From positions 1 to 34,020 of the IMG/VR virus record IMGVR_UViG_3300046536_000410: DNA of 34,020 nt; one strand, written 5' to 3'. This stretch comes from a virus. Under the pieces are notes generated by a model that searched no databases, was not told the origin of the DNA, and saw only the letters and a list, made by a program, of their open reading frames with translations. The translations under genes were made by a program, and so were the position numbers. Shown here one piece after another: positions 6,684 through 15,148 of the stretch; the first letter of the stretch is position 1; each line of letters starts with the position of its first letter.

Positions 6684-7702
6684 GCGACAACGGGTATTAC
6701 CCCTTCATCGCCGGGGAAACGCTGTCGGCCGCCGCGCTCAACGCCGCCATCGCCATGGGCCAGTCGAACCAGTGGCGCAACGGCGCGGGGCCACCCGCCG
6801 ACGCTCTGGGCGTCAACGGCGATATGTATCTCGATACGACGGCCGGCGACATCTACCAGAAGCAGTCTGGCATCTACGTCAAGACGGCGAATATCAAAGG
6901 ACCGGCGGGCGCGCCTGGTCCGGCGACACCCGGACCACCCGGACCACCCGGACCATCGAGCGGCGGGACGGTCTCCAATATCGCCACGACCGGCGGGATC
7001 TCGGGCGGCCCCATCACCACGGCGGGCACGCTCGCGGTGCAGTGGAACGGCCCGCTGGTCAACGCGATCGGCACCGGCCTGTCGGCGGCTGGCGGCACCC
7101 TGGTCGTGACAGCCACCGGCGGCGGCGCTCCGAGCGGGGCAGCGGGCGGGGATCTGGCGGGGACGTATCCGAACCCCGCTCTGGCCGCCTCGGGCGTCTC
7201 GGCGGGCGTCTACGGCGACGCCACGCACGTCCCGGTCGTGACAGTGGACGCCAAGGGCCGGGTCACGACCGTGGGCGTGGCGACGATCACCGCGCCGCCG
7301 GCCAGCTTCGGCACGATCACGGGGGTCGCGACGTACGGACAACTCCCGGCCGAGGTAGCGTTAGTGCCCATCGTGTTCGGCTTCGCGGGAAAACCCAGCA
7401 CGGGCGCCATCGCCAACGCGCCCATGGCCATGGCCGTCACGATTCCCTCCGGCCTCGCCGGGACCGTCGTGTTCGACAGCACCAAGGCCACCGCGAGCGC
7501 GGCTTTCGTCGTCAACAAGATCAGCGGCGGGACCACGACCTCGATCGGCACGGTCACGGTCACGTCGGCGTCGAACACCTCGGCCACGCTGAGCGGGGCG
7601 GGCGGATCGCTGGCCGTGGGCGACGTTTTGCAGGTTTTGGCGCCGACCCAGGACGCTACGTTGGCCGACTGTTCCATCACTATCCTCGCGTCGCGCGTCT
7701 GA
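6680..7702 (+). CDS. Fibre protein with collagen-like segment (340 aa)
   Basis: The ATG at 6680 overlaps the preceding TGA. The N-terminal 60 residues ([17 protein letters not shown]) are a fibre-type attachment segment. A short Gly-X-Y run follows (about residues 74-94, PGPPGPPGP), coded by three exact 9-bp DNA repeats at 6929-6955. The repeat [20 protein letters not shown] with [16 protein letters not shown] is a motif shared by many phage tail fibres. The C-terminal domain ([17 protein letters not shown], then SVAV-type beta repeats ending SITILASRV) is beta-rich and likely trimeric. Probably a host-binding or spacer fibre attached at the tail. Confidence 0.7.
   Translation: MSDNGYYPFIAGETLSAAALNAAIAMGQSNQWRNGAGPPADALGVNGDMYLDTTAGDIYQKQSGIYVKTANIKGPAGAPGPATPGPPGPPGPSSGGTVSNIATTGGISGGPITTAGTLAVQWNGPLVNAIGTGLSAAGGTLVVTATGGGAPSGAAGGDLAGTYPNPALAASGVSAGVYGDATHVPVVTVDAKGRVTTVGVATITAPPASFGTITGVATYGQLPAEVALVPIVFGFAGKPSTGAIANAPMAMAVTIPSGLAGTVVFDSTKATASAAFVVNKISGGTTTSIGTVTVTSASNTSATLSGAGGSLAVGDVLQVLAPTQDATLADCSITILASRV
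6929..6955 (+). repeat. Three exact 9-bp tandem repeats (CCCGGACCA)
   Basis: Three perfect copies of CCCGGACCA code Pro-Gly-Pro triplets in the collagen-like stretch of the fibre gene. Such repeats can change copy number by slippage without shifting the frame. Confidence 0.8.
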
Positions 7703-8787
7703 TGCCGACCGGTGGGTTCCTCGGACTGACGCCGACCGCCAGGACCACCGGCAATGCCGGCGCGAACGCCATTTTCCTGACGCCACTGGTCGCGCAACAA
7801 AACGGCGTGGCGACTGCCATCCTGCTTGATAGCTTCAACGCCAACAGCAGTATAAATCTTAAGGGGCTTATCTATGATGGGAGCCACAGCGCCCTGTTGG
7901 CGACGGGGTCGACGGTTACCGCGCTGGTGGCGAATTACAATCGGTTGCCGCTGACCGCGAATTTCAATCTCGTCGCCGGCACGACATACTATGTGGGCTA
8001 CGTTTGCAGCGCTGTTTGCAACGTCGGCGTCCAGGCATCGGGCGGGACCGCGTCCTGGCTGGTCACCGGCCAGAGCGTGGCGAGTCCCGCCAATCCATTG
8101 GTGGGCGGCGCGAGTAATGGTTCAACGCTCATGCTCGCGTTGGAACTCGACGGGACCACATCGGCCGGCTATGGCTTCGGGCCTGATCAGGCGTCCGGCG
8201 TTACGTTGTCGGCGTCCAACACCGTGGCGACGTTTGGTTCCGCCGCCAATCTGGGCGCCAGGAGCGTTTTTACCCACATTCCCGGCGATGGGAAATTCTA
8301 CGCCGAGGTCGCCGTGGGCGGGACACTCAACGCCGCTGTGGGCGTGGGGTTCGCGGGCGCCTCCTGGGGTACCAACCAGGGCGATCCTTTCGCCAGGGGC
8401 GCCGTGACTTTTCTTCAGCCGGGCGGCGCCATCCTCAGTGGCGCCAACCTTGGTCTGTCATACGTTTCCGGTGATGTCATCGGGATCGCTTACGACGGAA
8501 TAAATAACTTCCTGTGGTGGAACAAGAATAACGGTGGCTGGTTTGGCGCCAGTTCGACAGCGGGCAACCCGTCCACACCGACCGGCGGCCTGGCCACCGG
8601 AACGACATCGTGGCCGGAGACGATCGCGGTCGCCACCGGGGCCTTGGGCACCGCCGCCACGTTTACCCTGCGCGATACGGCCGGCGCCTTGCAGTATGCG
8701 CCGCCGTCCGGATATTCGGCATGGTCGTCAGCGGCGGGGCCGGTGGTGGGCGGCGGGCAAACCGCGCGCGTGATGGTGCTGGCGTGA
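7702..8787 (+). CDS. Tail fibre / receptor-binding protein with SPRY-like domain (361 aa)
   Basis: The ATG at 7702 overlaps the TGA of the previous fibre gene. The first 150 residues are a beta-rich domain (AIFLTPLVAQQNGVATAIL, TTYYVGYVCSAVC) that looks like a jelly-roll. Residues about 155-320 have the look of a SPRY-type fold: DGKFYAEVAVGG, AAVGVGFAGASWG, GDVIGIAYDGINNFLWW and NNGGWFG. Such domains mediate protein or glycan contact. The C-terminus repeats Ala/Gly strands. The gene ends on a TGA overlapping the GTG of the gp10-like gene. Adsorption is the likely role; the ligand is unknown. Confidence 0.6.
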   Translation: MPTGGFLGLTPTARTTGNAGANAIFLTPLVAQQNGVATAILLDSFNANSSINLKGLIYDGSHSALLATGSTVTALVANYNRLPLTANFNLVAGTTYYVGYVCSAVCNVGVQASGGTASWLVTGQSVASPANPLVGGASNGSTLMLALELDGTTSAGYGFGPDQASGVTLSASNTVATFGSAANLGARSVFTHIPGDGKFYAEVAVGGTLNAAVGVGFAGASWGTNQGDPFARGAVTFLQPGGAILSGANLGLSYVSGDVIGIAYDGINNFLWWNKNNGGWFGASSTAGNPSTPTGGLATGTTSWPETIAVATGALGTAATFTLRDTAGALQYAPPSGYSAWSSAAGPVVGGGQTARVMVLA

Positions 8788-11048
8788 GCCGCGTGCCGCT
8801 GACCGGCGGGGCGTATATGGCACGCAGCGTCGCGGCGGCGGCCCAGCGGTCGGTCAATCTTTTCTCCGAACCGCTGCCCGAGGCGCAGGGCGAGCCGATG
8901 CCGGCGGCCCATTATCCCACGCCCGGCACCCGCCTGCTCTCGACCGTTGGCACCGGCCCCATCAGGGGCATCCGGCAGGCCACGACCGGCGGAATCTACT
9001 GCGTCAGCGGAAATGGGGTCTACAAGCTCGACCCCACGACCTGGGTCGGCACGCACCTCGGCGACCTGACGCATGGGCTGATCACGCCCGTCTCGATGGT
9101 CGACAATGGCGTCGACATGGTGCTGGTGGACGGCACCGCGAACGGCTGGCGGGTCACGCTGGTGGGTGATGTGTTCGCGCCGATCGTTCAGACTTCCAAC
9201 ACGCTGACGCCGGCCACCGGCACGACGACGGAGCCGGTGCAGGCCGATATCGCGCGCTACACGCCATTGGCGCCGACCTGGGACGGCTCGATCAGCGTCG
9301 TCACATTCACGCTGGCGACGGGGTTCTCCGGCAACCTGAAAGTCTCGATCTTCGAGGACGCGAGCGGTTCGCCGGGATCGGAGATCACCAGCACCCGCGC
9401 CGACGCGCCCATCCTCAACCCCATCACCGGTACCAACCGCGCCACCTTCGCCGCGCCGGCCATCGTCACCGCCGGCACGAAATACTGGGTGGGGTTCGTC
9501 TCCGACACGACGGCGGGCGCGTGGAGCGTGGACGCCGGCACGATCGGCCGATACAGCCACACCACCTTCGCCGCCTTCCCGGTCAATTCGCCCTCCGTCA
9601 TCGCCGCCACTTCGGTGGCCTGCTCGATGGCGGTGGAGAGCGATCCCGGCGGGCTGTTCGAAGGCGGGACTCGCGTCGATTGCCTCGATACCTTCTTTTT
9701 GTTCAACAAGCCCAACACGCCGAGGTTTTACTGGAGCCTGTCGAACGCGGTGCAGTTCGATCCGTTCGCGCAGGATTCCGCGAACAAGGAAGCATACAGC
9801 GACCTGTTGCGGACGCTGATGGTCGTAAAGCGTGATATCTGGTTGTTCGGGGACAAGACCACTGAGATCTGGAACAACGTCGCGGCGCCCGATAGCCAGT
9901 TCCAGTCCGCGCCGGACATCTTCATCGACCACGGCATCGCCGCGCCTTATTCGGTCGCGGAGTATGACAACGGCGTGTTCTGGCTGTCGGCGGACAGACA
10001 AGGCCATGGCATCATCATCAACGGCAGCGGGTATCAGGCGAAACGGATCTCGACATATGCGATCGAGAACGAGGTCGCGGGTTACGGCAAGATCGATGAC
10101 GCCATCGGCTTTTGTTACCAGATCGGCGGCCATTCGTTCTACGTCCTGACGTTCCCGCATGACGACAAGACGTGGTCCTACGACATCACGACCGGCCTGT
10201 GGCATGAGTGGCTGTGGATCGACACGAACGGCGCCGAGCACCGGCACCGGGCCAACTGCTACTGGCCCATCAATGGCGTGCCCGTCATCGGCGACTGGCA
10301 AAATGGCAATTTGTATGCGCTCGACCATCGCGTGTTCACGGACAACGGGCAGCCGATCAAGCGGGTTCGTTCGTTCCCGCATTTGGTTGCTGATGGGAAA
10401 CGGGTGTTCTATCGCCAGTTTTTGGCGGACATGGACACCGGTTCGACGCCCGAGGTGATGCTGGCGGGCACCGTGACGCGGCTCAACGCGACGTTCGCGG
10501 CGCCCGATGGGACGGCGCTGTCGGCCTACACATCGGAGGTTGGCGGCGGCTGGACGCTGGCCAGCGGTTCCGACGTGGCGGAGGTCGAGGCGGACCAGAT
10601 GACCGGAACGACGGGGACCGGCACATATCAGTCCGCCGCGCTGATCCTGACGCCGGATTACGCGCTCCGCTTCAACGCGATCCCGACAGCATATGACACA
10701 GTCCCGAGCGGCGTTTCCCTCTGGGCCGTCGGGCGGGCCTCCGGTGCCGACACAGGCTACCGCGTGACCATCAGCGGCGACGGGACGCAATACAACCTCG
10801 CCCTCGCCGTGCTGCCATCGGGGACTTCGGTGAGCGTCGCCATGGGGACGATCGCGTCCGGCGCTTACACGGTGTGGCTGCGGCTGCGCGGGACGACGAT
10901 CTCGGCGCAGGCGCAACGAAGCGCGGACGGGCTGTGGCTGCGCGGCGACGGGACGTGGCAGACCAACCCAGGCACCGCCGCCGTCCAGTTCACCGACGCC
11001 ACATATATCGCGCCCGGCACCGTCCAGATCGGCGGGGAGTGGGCCTGA
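8784..11048 (+). CDS. P22 gp10-like tail hub / DNA stabilisation protein with extra beta domains (754 aa)
   Basis: In P22, gp10 seals the portal vertex after gp4. The GTG at 8784 is preferred to ATG 8817 because the family-typical segment VPLTGGAYMARSVAAAAQRS then VNLFSEP begins upstream of that ATG. The body includes GIYCVSGNGVYKLDP and the run AYSDLLRTLMVVKRDIWLFG, DNGVFWLSADRQG, KTWSYDITTGLWHEW and RSFPHLVADGKRVFY, the usual beta-propeller-like core. Two additions make it much longer than P22 gp10 (472 residues): an inserted beta domain at about 145-275 and a C-terminal laminin-G-like domain at about 560-754. The usual C-terminal strand module is missing here and appears in the next gene. 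Confidence 0.75.
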   Translation: MSRVPLTGGAYMARSVAAAAQRSVNLFSEPLPEAQGEPMPAAHYPTPGTRLLSTVGTGPIRGIRQATTGGIYCVSGNGVYKLDPTTWVGTHLGDLTHGLITPVSMVDNGVDMVLVDGTANGWRVTLVGDVFAPIVQTSNTLTPATGTTTEPVQADIARYTPLAPTWDGSISVVTFTLATGFSGNLKVSIFEDASGSPGSEITSTRADAPILNPITGTNRATFAAPAIVTAGTKYWVGFVSDTTAGAWSVDAGTIGRYSHTTFAAFPVNSPSVIAATSVACSMAVESDPGGLFEGGTRVDCLDTFFLFNKPNTPRFYWSLSNAVQFDPFAQDSANKEAYSDLLRTLMVVKRDIWLFGDKTTEIWNNVAAPDSQFQSAPDIFIDHGIAAPYSVAEYDNGVFWLSADRQGHGIIINGSGYQAKRISTYAIENEVAGYGKIDDAIGFCYQIGGHSFYVLTFPHDDKTWSYDITTGLWHEWLWIDTNGAEHRHRANCYWPINGVPVIGDWQNGNLYALDHRVFTDNGQPIKRVRSFPHLVADGKRVFYRQFLADMDTGSTPEVMLAGTVTRLNATFAAPDGTALSAYTSEVGGGWTLASGSDVAEVEADQMTGTTGTGTYQSAALILTPDYALRFNAIPTAYDTVPSGVSLWAVGRASGADTGYRVTISGDGTQYNLALAVLPSGTSVSVAMGTIASGAYTVWLRLRGTTISAQAQRSADGLWLRGDGTWQTNPGTAAVQFTDATYIAPGTVQIGGEWA

Positions 11049-12064
11049 TGCCTTACTCCGTACAGCCGATCATCCTGCGGAACGGCGGCGTCGGTCTCAC
11101 CACGCCGACCGGCGGAACGACCGGGTTCCCCTCCGCGCCGTTCAATTATCTGTTGTTCAGTAAATGGGTATGCCTGGGCGCGCAACCGCGCTCCGCCGGC
11201 ATCAATAACAACATTTCATTCATGAATGTCACGAGCAACAATTCAAGCGTGCAGGTCCAACTCCTGGGAGGCACGAGCGTCAATTTGTTCAACGGCACCT
11301 TCAGCGCGCCGATCGGTAATGTTCTGTCGCATATCCTCGTCTCGGCCGACCCGGCCACGCAACGCCTTCAGGTCTACGTCAATGACGCGCCGGTCACGAC
11401 ACTGTTGGGAACCGGCGGCCCTGGGTGGATCGCATCAGGACCGTTTCATATCGGATTCAATGCCTGGAACATAGGCGGGGCGGGTTCCACCGCGCCGGGT
11501 TCCGGCCTCGCCGACCTGTTCATCGCCGCGCCCGCCGCGTTCTTCGATCTGGGCGTCGTCGCCAACCGGCGGAAGTTCATCAACCGCGATCTCACGCCCG
11601 TCGATCTCGGCGCCAATGCCTCGGCCGTGCTGGGCGCGGCTCCGCCAATCTGGCTTACCGTGCGCCCCGGCGGCGTCCCCAACGACTTCGGCGCCAATAA
11701 CGGCACGGGTGGCGCCTTTACCATCACCGCCCCGCCGCTGGCGTTCCAGGCGGCTGGCGTCTGCGTCGCCGCGACCCCGCCTCCGCCGGAACCCGTGACG
11801 CTGGCGATGGACGACCTCGTGGTGACGGCGGAGGCCGACATGCTGAGCGAGAACCTGGTGTCGCTGCGGTGGAGCGATGATCGTGGCCATTCGTGGGGAA
11901 GTCCGGTGTCGCAGTCGATCGGCGAGGCGGGCGAGTATCGGACATCACACCAGTGGCAGCGTTTGGGCATGTCACGTTTTCGCGTGTTCGAAATCTCATG
12001 GTCTGTCCCGCTACCCACCGCGCTGATGGGCTGCTTCGTGGACGCCACGCCGGCGCAGTCATGA
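11048..12064 (+). CDS. LamG-like protein carrying the displaced gp10 C-terminal module (338 aa)
   Basis: The ATG at 11048 overlaps the TGA of the gp10-like gene. Residues 20-180 form a concanavalin/laminin-G-like beta domain (QRLQVYVNDAPVTTL, GPFHIGFNAWNIGG). The last 65 residues contain SLRWSDDRGHSW, QWQRLGMSRFRVFEIS and a closing hydrophobic strand. This module normally ends gp10-like proteins of related phages (pattern W-S-D-D-G-G-x-x-W, then W-R-R-L-G-x-x-R). The most economical reading is that one ancestral gp10-like protein was split, with carbohydrate-binding-like domains placed at the break. The end overlaps the opposing HNH gene by six bases. Confidence 0.6.
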   Translation: MPYSVQPIILRNGGVGLTTPTGGTTGFPSAPFNYLLFSKWVCLGAQPRSAGINNNISFMNVTSNNSSVQVQLLGGTSVNLFNGTFSAPIGNVLSHILVSADPATQRLQVYVNDAPVTTLLGTGGPGWIASGPFHIGFNAWNIGGAGSTAPGSGLADLFIAAPAAFFDLGVVANRRKFINRDLTPVDLGANASAVLGAAPPIWLTVRPGGVPNDFGANNGTGGAFTITAPPLAFQAAGVCVAATPPPPEPVTLAMDDLVVTAEADMLSENLVSLRWSDDRGHSWGSPVSQSIGEAGEYRTSHQWQRLGMSRFRVFEISWSVPLPTALMGCFVDATPAQS

Positions 12065-12700
12065 GCGGCGCATGGCATAATAATCGACGGCTTGCTGATG
12101 ACTAATCCCATCTTTATGTACCCGGAAGTAGATCGTCTCGTAGGCGATGCCGAGCGCCGTGACGGCTTCGGACAAAGACATCTCAACGCCATCCAATCGC
12201 ACGACACGGGTCCGTCTGGTGTTTCGGAGATTGGTCGATCGTGTCGCCCACCGGCAATTTCCCGGTTCGTAGTTTCCGTTATTGTTGATCCGGTCCAGGT
12301 CCATTCCCGGCGGCTTCTCGCCCATGTCAGCGAGAAACGCGGTGAAGTCATCCCAACGAGGATCGACGGATATGCCGCGCCCGCCATAGTTCCGAAACGC
12401 TGTGTCTTTGGGATTGACGCAACGGGTTCGTATCCCAAGCCAGATGTCATGGGTCGGAGTGCCGGCCATGCCGTGACTACGCGATCCCTTCTCGCATCCA
12501 CAGGATTTCGTATGTCCGCTTGTGAGGTTGGGATAACAAACCACAGACGTTCTGCCGCAGACACAGCGAACCCTGAAATACCGATGTCTCGCGCGCTTTT
12601 CCACTTCTTCGATCACGGACAGATGGCCGAATACAGTCCCCGCCGGAACCTCGGCGCGGTTGTGGGGGATGTGACCCCGTGAGAAGGTGGTTTTAGCCAT
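12059..12700 (-). CDS. HNH-type endonuclease with DNA-binding tail (213 aa)
   Basis: A second probable mobile endonuclease, unrelated in sequence to the one at 4669 and on the opposite strand. A Cys-rich zinc element (C46, C48, C67, C69) is followed by the phage-common block SHGMAGTPTHDIWLGIRTRC, NYGGRGISVDPRW and GMDLDRINNNGNYEPGNCRW, the presumed His-Me-finger active site. A C-terminal helix-turn-helix (SLSEAVTALGIAYETIYFRV) probably recognises DNA. The ATG at 12700 has AAGGAG six bases upstream. It lies between tail genes, facing against them, with its own TATAAT box. Both it and the flanking gene ends are poorer in GC than the surrounding late genes. Confidence 0.8.
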   Translation of the reverse strand: MAKTTFSRGHIPHNRAEVPAGTVFGHLSVIEEVEKRARHRYFRVRCVCGRTSVVCYPNLTSGHTKSCGCEKGSRSHGMAGTPTHDIWLGIRTRCVNPKDTAFRNYGGRGISVDPRWDDFTAFLADMGEKPPGMDLDRINNNGNYEPGNCRWATRSTNLRNTRRTRVVRLDGVEMSLSEAVTALGIAYETIYFRVHKDGISHQQAVDYYAMRRS

Positions 12701-12767
12701 GATTAGCTCCTTGCTGAGCGTTCTGGTCAGGTCTGGCGCGGTGCTGAGAACATCGCGTCAGGCCGTT

Positions 12768-12776
12768 ATTATACCA
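12768..12776 (-). promoter_or_regulatory. Extended -10 promoter for the minus-strand HNH gene
   Basis: On the minus strand the sequence reads TGGTATAAT: perfect TATAAT with a TGn extension. No clear -35 is seen. Transcription would begin near 12761, about 60 bases before the ATG at 12700. Confidence 0.45.
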
Positions 12777-12797
12777 TACAGTGTGGGGTAGAAAGCA

Positions 12798-13568
12798 ATG
12801 GGCGCGCCTGTAATCACCCCACTTTTGCAATGGTCCGACGCGAATGGGCAACCATACGCCGGTGGGTCCATCGCTACATTCGAACCAGGGACCAGTACGC
12901 CTAAGGCTGTATATGTCGATCCGGAACTAACCGCACTCGCAACTAACCCGGTTATCATGGATGCGGCGGGTCGAACGTTAATGTATGGGTCAGGAGATTA
13001 TCGCCTGATCATTCGTGACGCTATTGGCAACGAAATTGCCGACATAGAAGCAACCACCATCGTCAGCGCCGCCATGGCCCCTGTCGTCGCGGCCCCGACG
13101 ATCGCCGACGCGGTGCACCAACTCGGCATCGACGGGCTGATCGCCACCGAGGCGGCGGACAGAGCGGCGGCGGACAGCGCGGAGCAGAGCGCGCGGATGA
13201 GCGCCGATACCACGCTCCAGACCAACATCGACAACGAGGTGACGGCGCGGACGGCGGGCGACGCGAACCTTCAGACGCAGATCGACGCCATCACCGGCGC
13301 CGGCACCCCGGCGGGCGTGCTGCCGGCTGGCTACTCCATCCGCTTCGGCGCCGGGTCGAGCGACAGCGGCGGCAATTTCTCAGCCACGTTTAGCCCGCCA
13401 TTCCCGACCAGTTGCGATACCGTCGTCTGCACGTCGGCGCCCAACTGGTGGGCCGGCGTCAGCACCCGCTCGGCCGGCGGCTTCTCCGGCATCACCTCGT
13501 CCCCGCTGCACGGCGGCGGCACGTGGAACGGGTCGCAGGGATTCTTCTTCATAGCGATCGGCCATTAG
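12798..13568 (+). CDS. Tail fibre with head-binding-like N-terminus and gp53-like tip (256 aa)
   Basis: The N-terminal 90 residues (PLLQWSDANGQPYAGGSIAT, GTSTPKAVYVD, NPVIMDAAGR, GDYRLIIRDAIGN) match the beta domain found at the base of many podovirus tailspikes and fibres. Residues about 110-165 are a coiled coil with repeated A-D-R-A-A-A-D-x-A heptads, consistent with trimerisation. The last 90 residues end in QGFFFIAIGH, as in gp53-like fibre tips. The gene begins 97 bases after the minus-strand HNH gene, and its first 270 bases are less GC-rich than the remainder, with a sharp change near 13065. Confidence 0.75.
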   Translation: MGAPVITPLLQWSDANGQPYAGGSIATFEPGTSTPKAVYVDPELTALATNPVIMDAAGRTLMYGSGDYRLIIRDAIGNEIADIEATTIVSAAMAPVVAAPTIADAVHQLGIDGLIATEAADRAAADSAEQSARMSADTTLQTNIDNEVTARTAGDANLQTQIDAITGAGTPAGVLPAGYSIRFGAGSSDSGGNFSATFSPPFPTSCDTVVCTSAPNWWAGVSTRSAGGFSGITSSPLHGGGTWNGSQGFFFIAIGH

Positions 13569-13571
13569 CTG

Positions 13572-14144
13572 ATGTCCGGCACGGGCAACATCTCCGCCGT
13601 CATCCCGGCGCCTGTCACGCCGCTGGTGGACGGCGACGGCAACATCACCGTCCCGTGGCGGGCGTTCTTTTTGGTGCTGCAACGCCGCACGGGCGGCACC
13701 GCGGGCATCTCGACGGGCGACAACGCCGCCCTCGTGGCCGCCGAACGCGGCGCGCGGATCGCGGCCGATCAGGGGCTACAGATCGCGCTCGACGCCGAGA
13801 CGGCGGCGCGGAAGGCGGCCGACGACGGCGAGGCCGAGGCGCGCATCAACGGCGACGCCAACCTCGCCGCGTCGCTGGCCAACACCGCCAACCAGCTCGC
13901 CAACGAGATCGTCCGCGCGACGGGCGCCGAGGCGCTGCTGGTGCCGATCGCGTCGCTCTGTTCGCTGTGGGGCGCCTGTGACCTGTCGTTCCTGCCGACC
14001 AGTGATCCGGGCAGCGGACTGCCGTGGATCGACGGCAATCATCTGGCGATCGGCTCGGGGCTGGTGCCGGTCGATATCAGCCTGGAAGACGGCTCCGGGT
14101 TTTTGTGGACTTTGGAAGGCGGCGGGGACTGGCTGTGGGGATAA
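13572..14144 (+). CDS. Coiled-coil fibre-type protein (190 aa)
   Basis: The ATG at 13572 lies three bases after the previous stop. A short N-terminal segment (VTPLVDGDGNITVPWRAFFL) is followed by a long Ala/Glu/Arg coiled coil, about residues 50-120, then a Trp/Gly-rich C-terminus (LWTLEGGGDWLWG). It resembles the shafts of short phage fibres. The matching coiled coil of the preceding gene suggests the two form parts of one appendage. No enzymatic motif is seen. Confidence 0.55.
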   Translation: MSGTGNISAVIPAPVTPLVDGDGNITVPWRAFFLVLQRRTGGTAGISTGDNAALVAAERGARIAADQGLQIALDAETAARKAADDGEAEARINGDANLAASLANTANQLANEIVRATGAEALLVPIASLCSLWGACDLSFLPTSDPGSGLPWIDGNHLAIGSGLVPVDISLEDGSGFLWTLEGGGDWLWG

Positions 14145-14147
14145 GCA

Positions 14148-14555
14148 ATGCCTGATCTGAAGATCTCGGCCGCCGCGGACCCGGTCACCCTCGTCGCGAC
14201 CGACAAGGTGCCGATGGCCCGTTCGGCGTCCACGACCGCCTACGCGGCGACGATGGCCGAGATAGCGACATGGACCAACACCGGCCTGCCCTACGAGGTC
14301 GCGGTCGCCACCTCGCCGGGCATCGCCTCGGCCGGCACGGTGGCCAGCGTCAGCCGGGGCGACCACGTCCACCCGTTCGACAACACCCGCGTCAGCAAGG
14401 GCGGGGACGCCATGACGGGCAGCCTGACGCTGCCCTCGCTGCTATTCACCGCGCTGCCGATCAACGCGGCGAATGACGCGGCGGCGGCGACAGCGGGTGT
14501 GCCGGTGAGGGGCGTGTATCGCAATGGCTCGGTGCTGATGGTGCGGACGGTGTGA
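14148..14555 (+). CDS. Small tail fibre protein (135 aa)
   Basis: The ATG at 14148 lies three bases after the previous stop. The central phrase TVASVSRGDHVHPFDNTRVS followed by GGDAMTGSLTL is a widespread tail-fibre motif; the D-H-V-H histidines bind metal in some trimeric fibres. The C-terminus ends in a short beta strand (VRGVYRNGSVLMVRTV). Its TGA overlaps the ATG of the oxygenase gene, so fibre and oxygenase genes are translationally coupled. Confidence 0.6.
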   Translation: MPDLKISAAADPVTLVATDKVPMARSASTTAYAATMAEIATWTNTGLPYEVAVATSPGIASAGTVASVSRGDHVHPFDNTRVSKGGDAMTGSLTLPSLLFTALPINAANDAAAATAGVPVRGVYRNGSVLMVRTV

Positions 14556-15148
14556 TGCGAAACTTCCAGTTCATCGCCACGATCGACCCGCTGCCGCTGC
14601 TGCACGCGGTTACCCTGCGGCCGGACCTCTGGAACTCCAATCGAACCCGCACCTGGCATCCGCAATCCGCGCACCGCGTCATCGATGACATCTTGCTTCG
14701 CTACAACGATTTCGACGCGGCACGGGGTGACGACTTCGTTGAGCGGGTATGCAGCGACCTCGGCGCCGTGAACATGCCGGCGTTCGCCGCGTTGCCGCAG
14801 GCGGTGTCGGTCGTGTTCGGCCTGATGGCCCGCGTGATGGGCGAACACCTCGGCCGCGTGTTCATCAGCCGCATGGCGCCGGGCGTGTGCATTCCGCCGC
14901 ACACCGACCGCATCGCCGAGGCCGAGGCGCTGTTCCCCGGTAAAGTCCCGCCGGCTGTGTATTACGATCGATATCAGATCGCGCTGAAAGCCTCGCCCGG
15001 CGTGGTGTTTCGCGCCGACGACGAGGAAGTGTTCATGGAGCCGGGATCAATCTGGTGGTTCAACAACGAGGTCGAGCATGAGGTTTTGAACAACTCGCGT
15101 GACGATCGTATCAGCATGGTCGTTGATATCCGACCGTTCCGTCCGTGA
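14555..15148 (+). CDS. Aspartyl/asparaginyl beta-hydroxylase-like 2-oxoglutarate oxygenase (197 aa)
   Basis: A cupin-fold Fe(II)/2-oxoglutarate enzyme, which would hydroxylate a protein side chain or another substrate. The metal triad is visible as H116-T-D118 and a distal H175 in the segment NNEVEHEVLNNS, and R185 is placed to bind 2-oxoglutarate. The beta core SIWWFNNEVEH and the closing RISMVVDIRP are typical of the aspartyl/asparaginyl hydroxylase-like group. The ATG at 14555 overlaps the fibre stop codon. It lies between fibre genes and ejection genes with a GNAT gene next to it, so the target may be a virion protein. The substrate is not known. Confidence 0.78.
   Translation: MRNFQFIATIDPLPLLHAVTLRPDLWNSNRTRTWHPQSAHRVIDDILLRYNDFDAARGDDFVERVCSDLGAVNMPAFAALPQAVSVVFGLMARVMGEHLGRVFISRMAPGVCIPPHTDRIAEAEALFPGKVPPAVYYDRYQIALKASPGVVFRADDEEVFMEPGSIWWFNNEVEHEVLNNSRDDRISMVVDIRPFRP

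Noticed and set aside
6670-7701. N-terminal extension of the fibre gene at 7702 back to 6670
   Set aside because: The extension is Arg/His/Gly-rich and overlaps the first fibre gene in another frame. The ATG at 7702 overlaps the previous stop, like its neighbours.
8490-10916. An 808-residue minus-strand open frame opposite the gp10-like gene
   Set aside because: It is Arg/Gly/His-rich shadow sequence of a GC-rich gene, has no ribosome binding site, and the plus strand codes a recognisable gp10-like protein.
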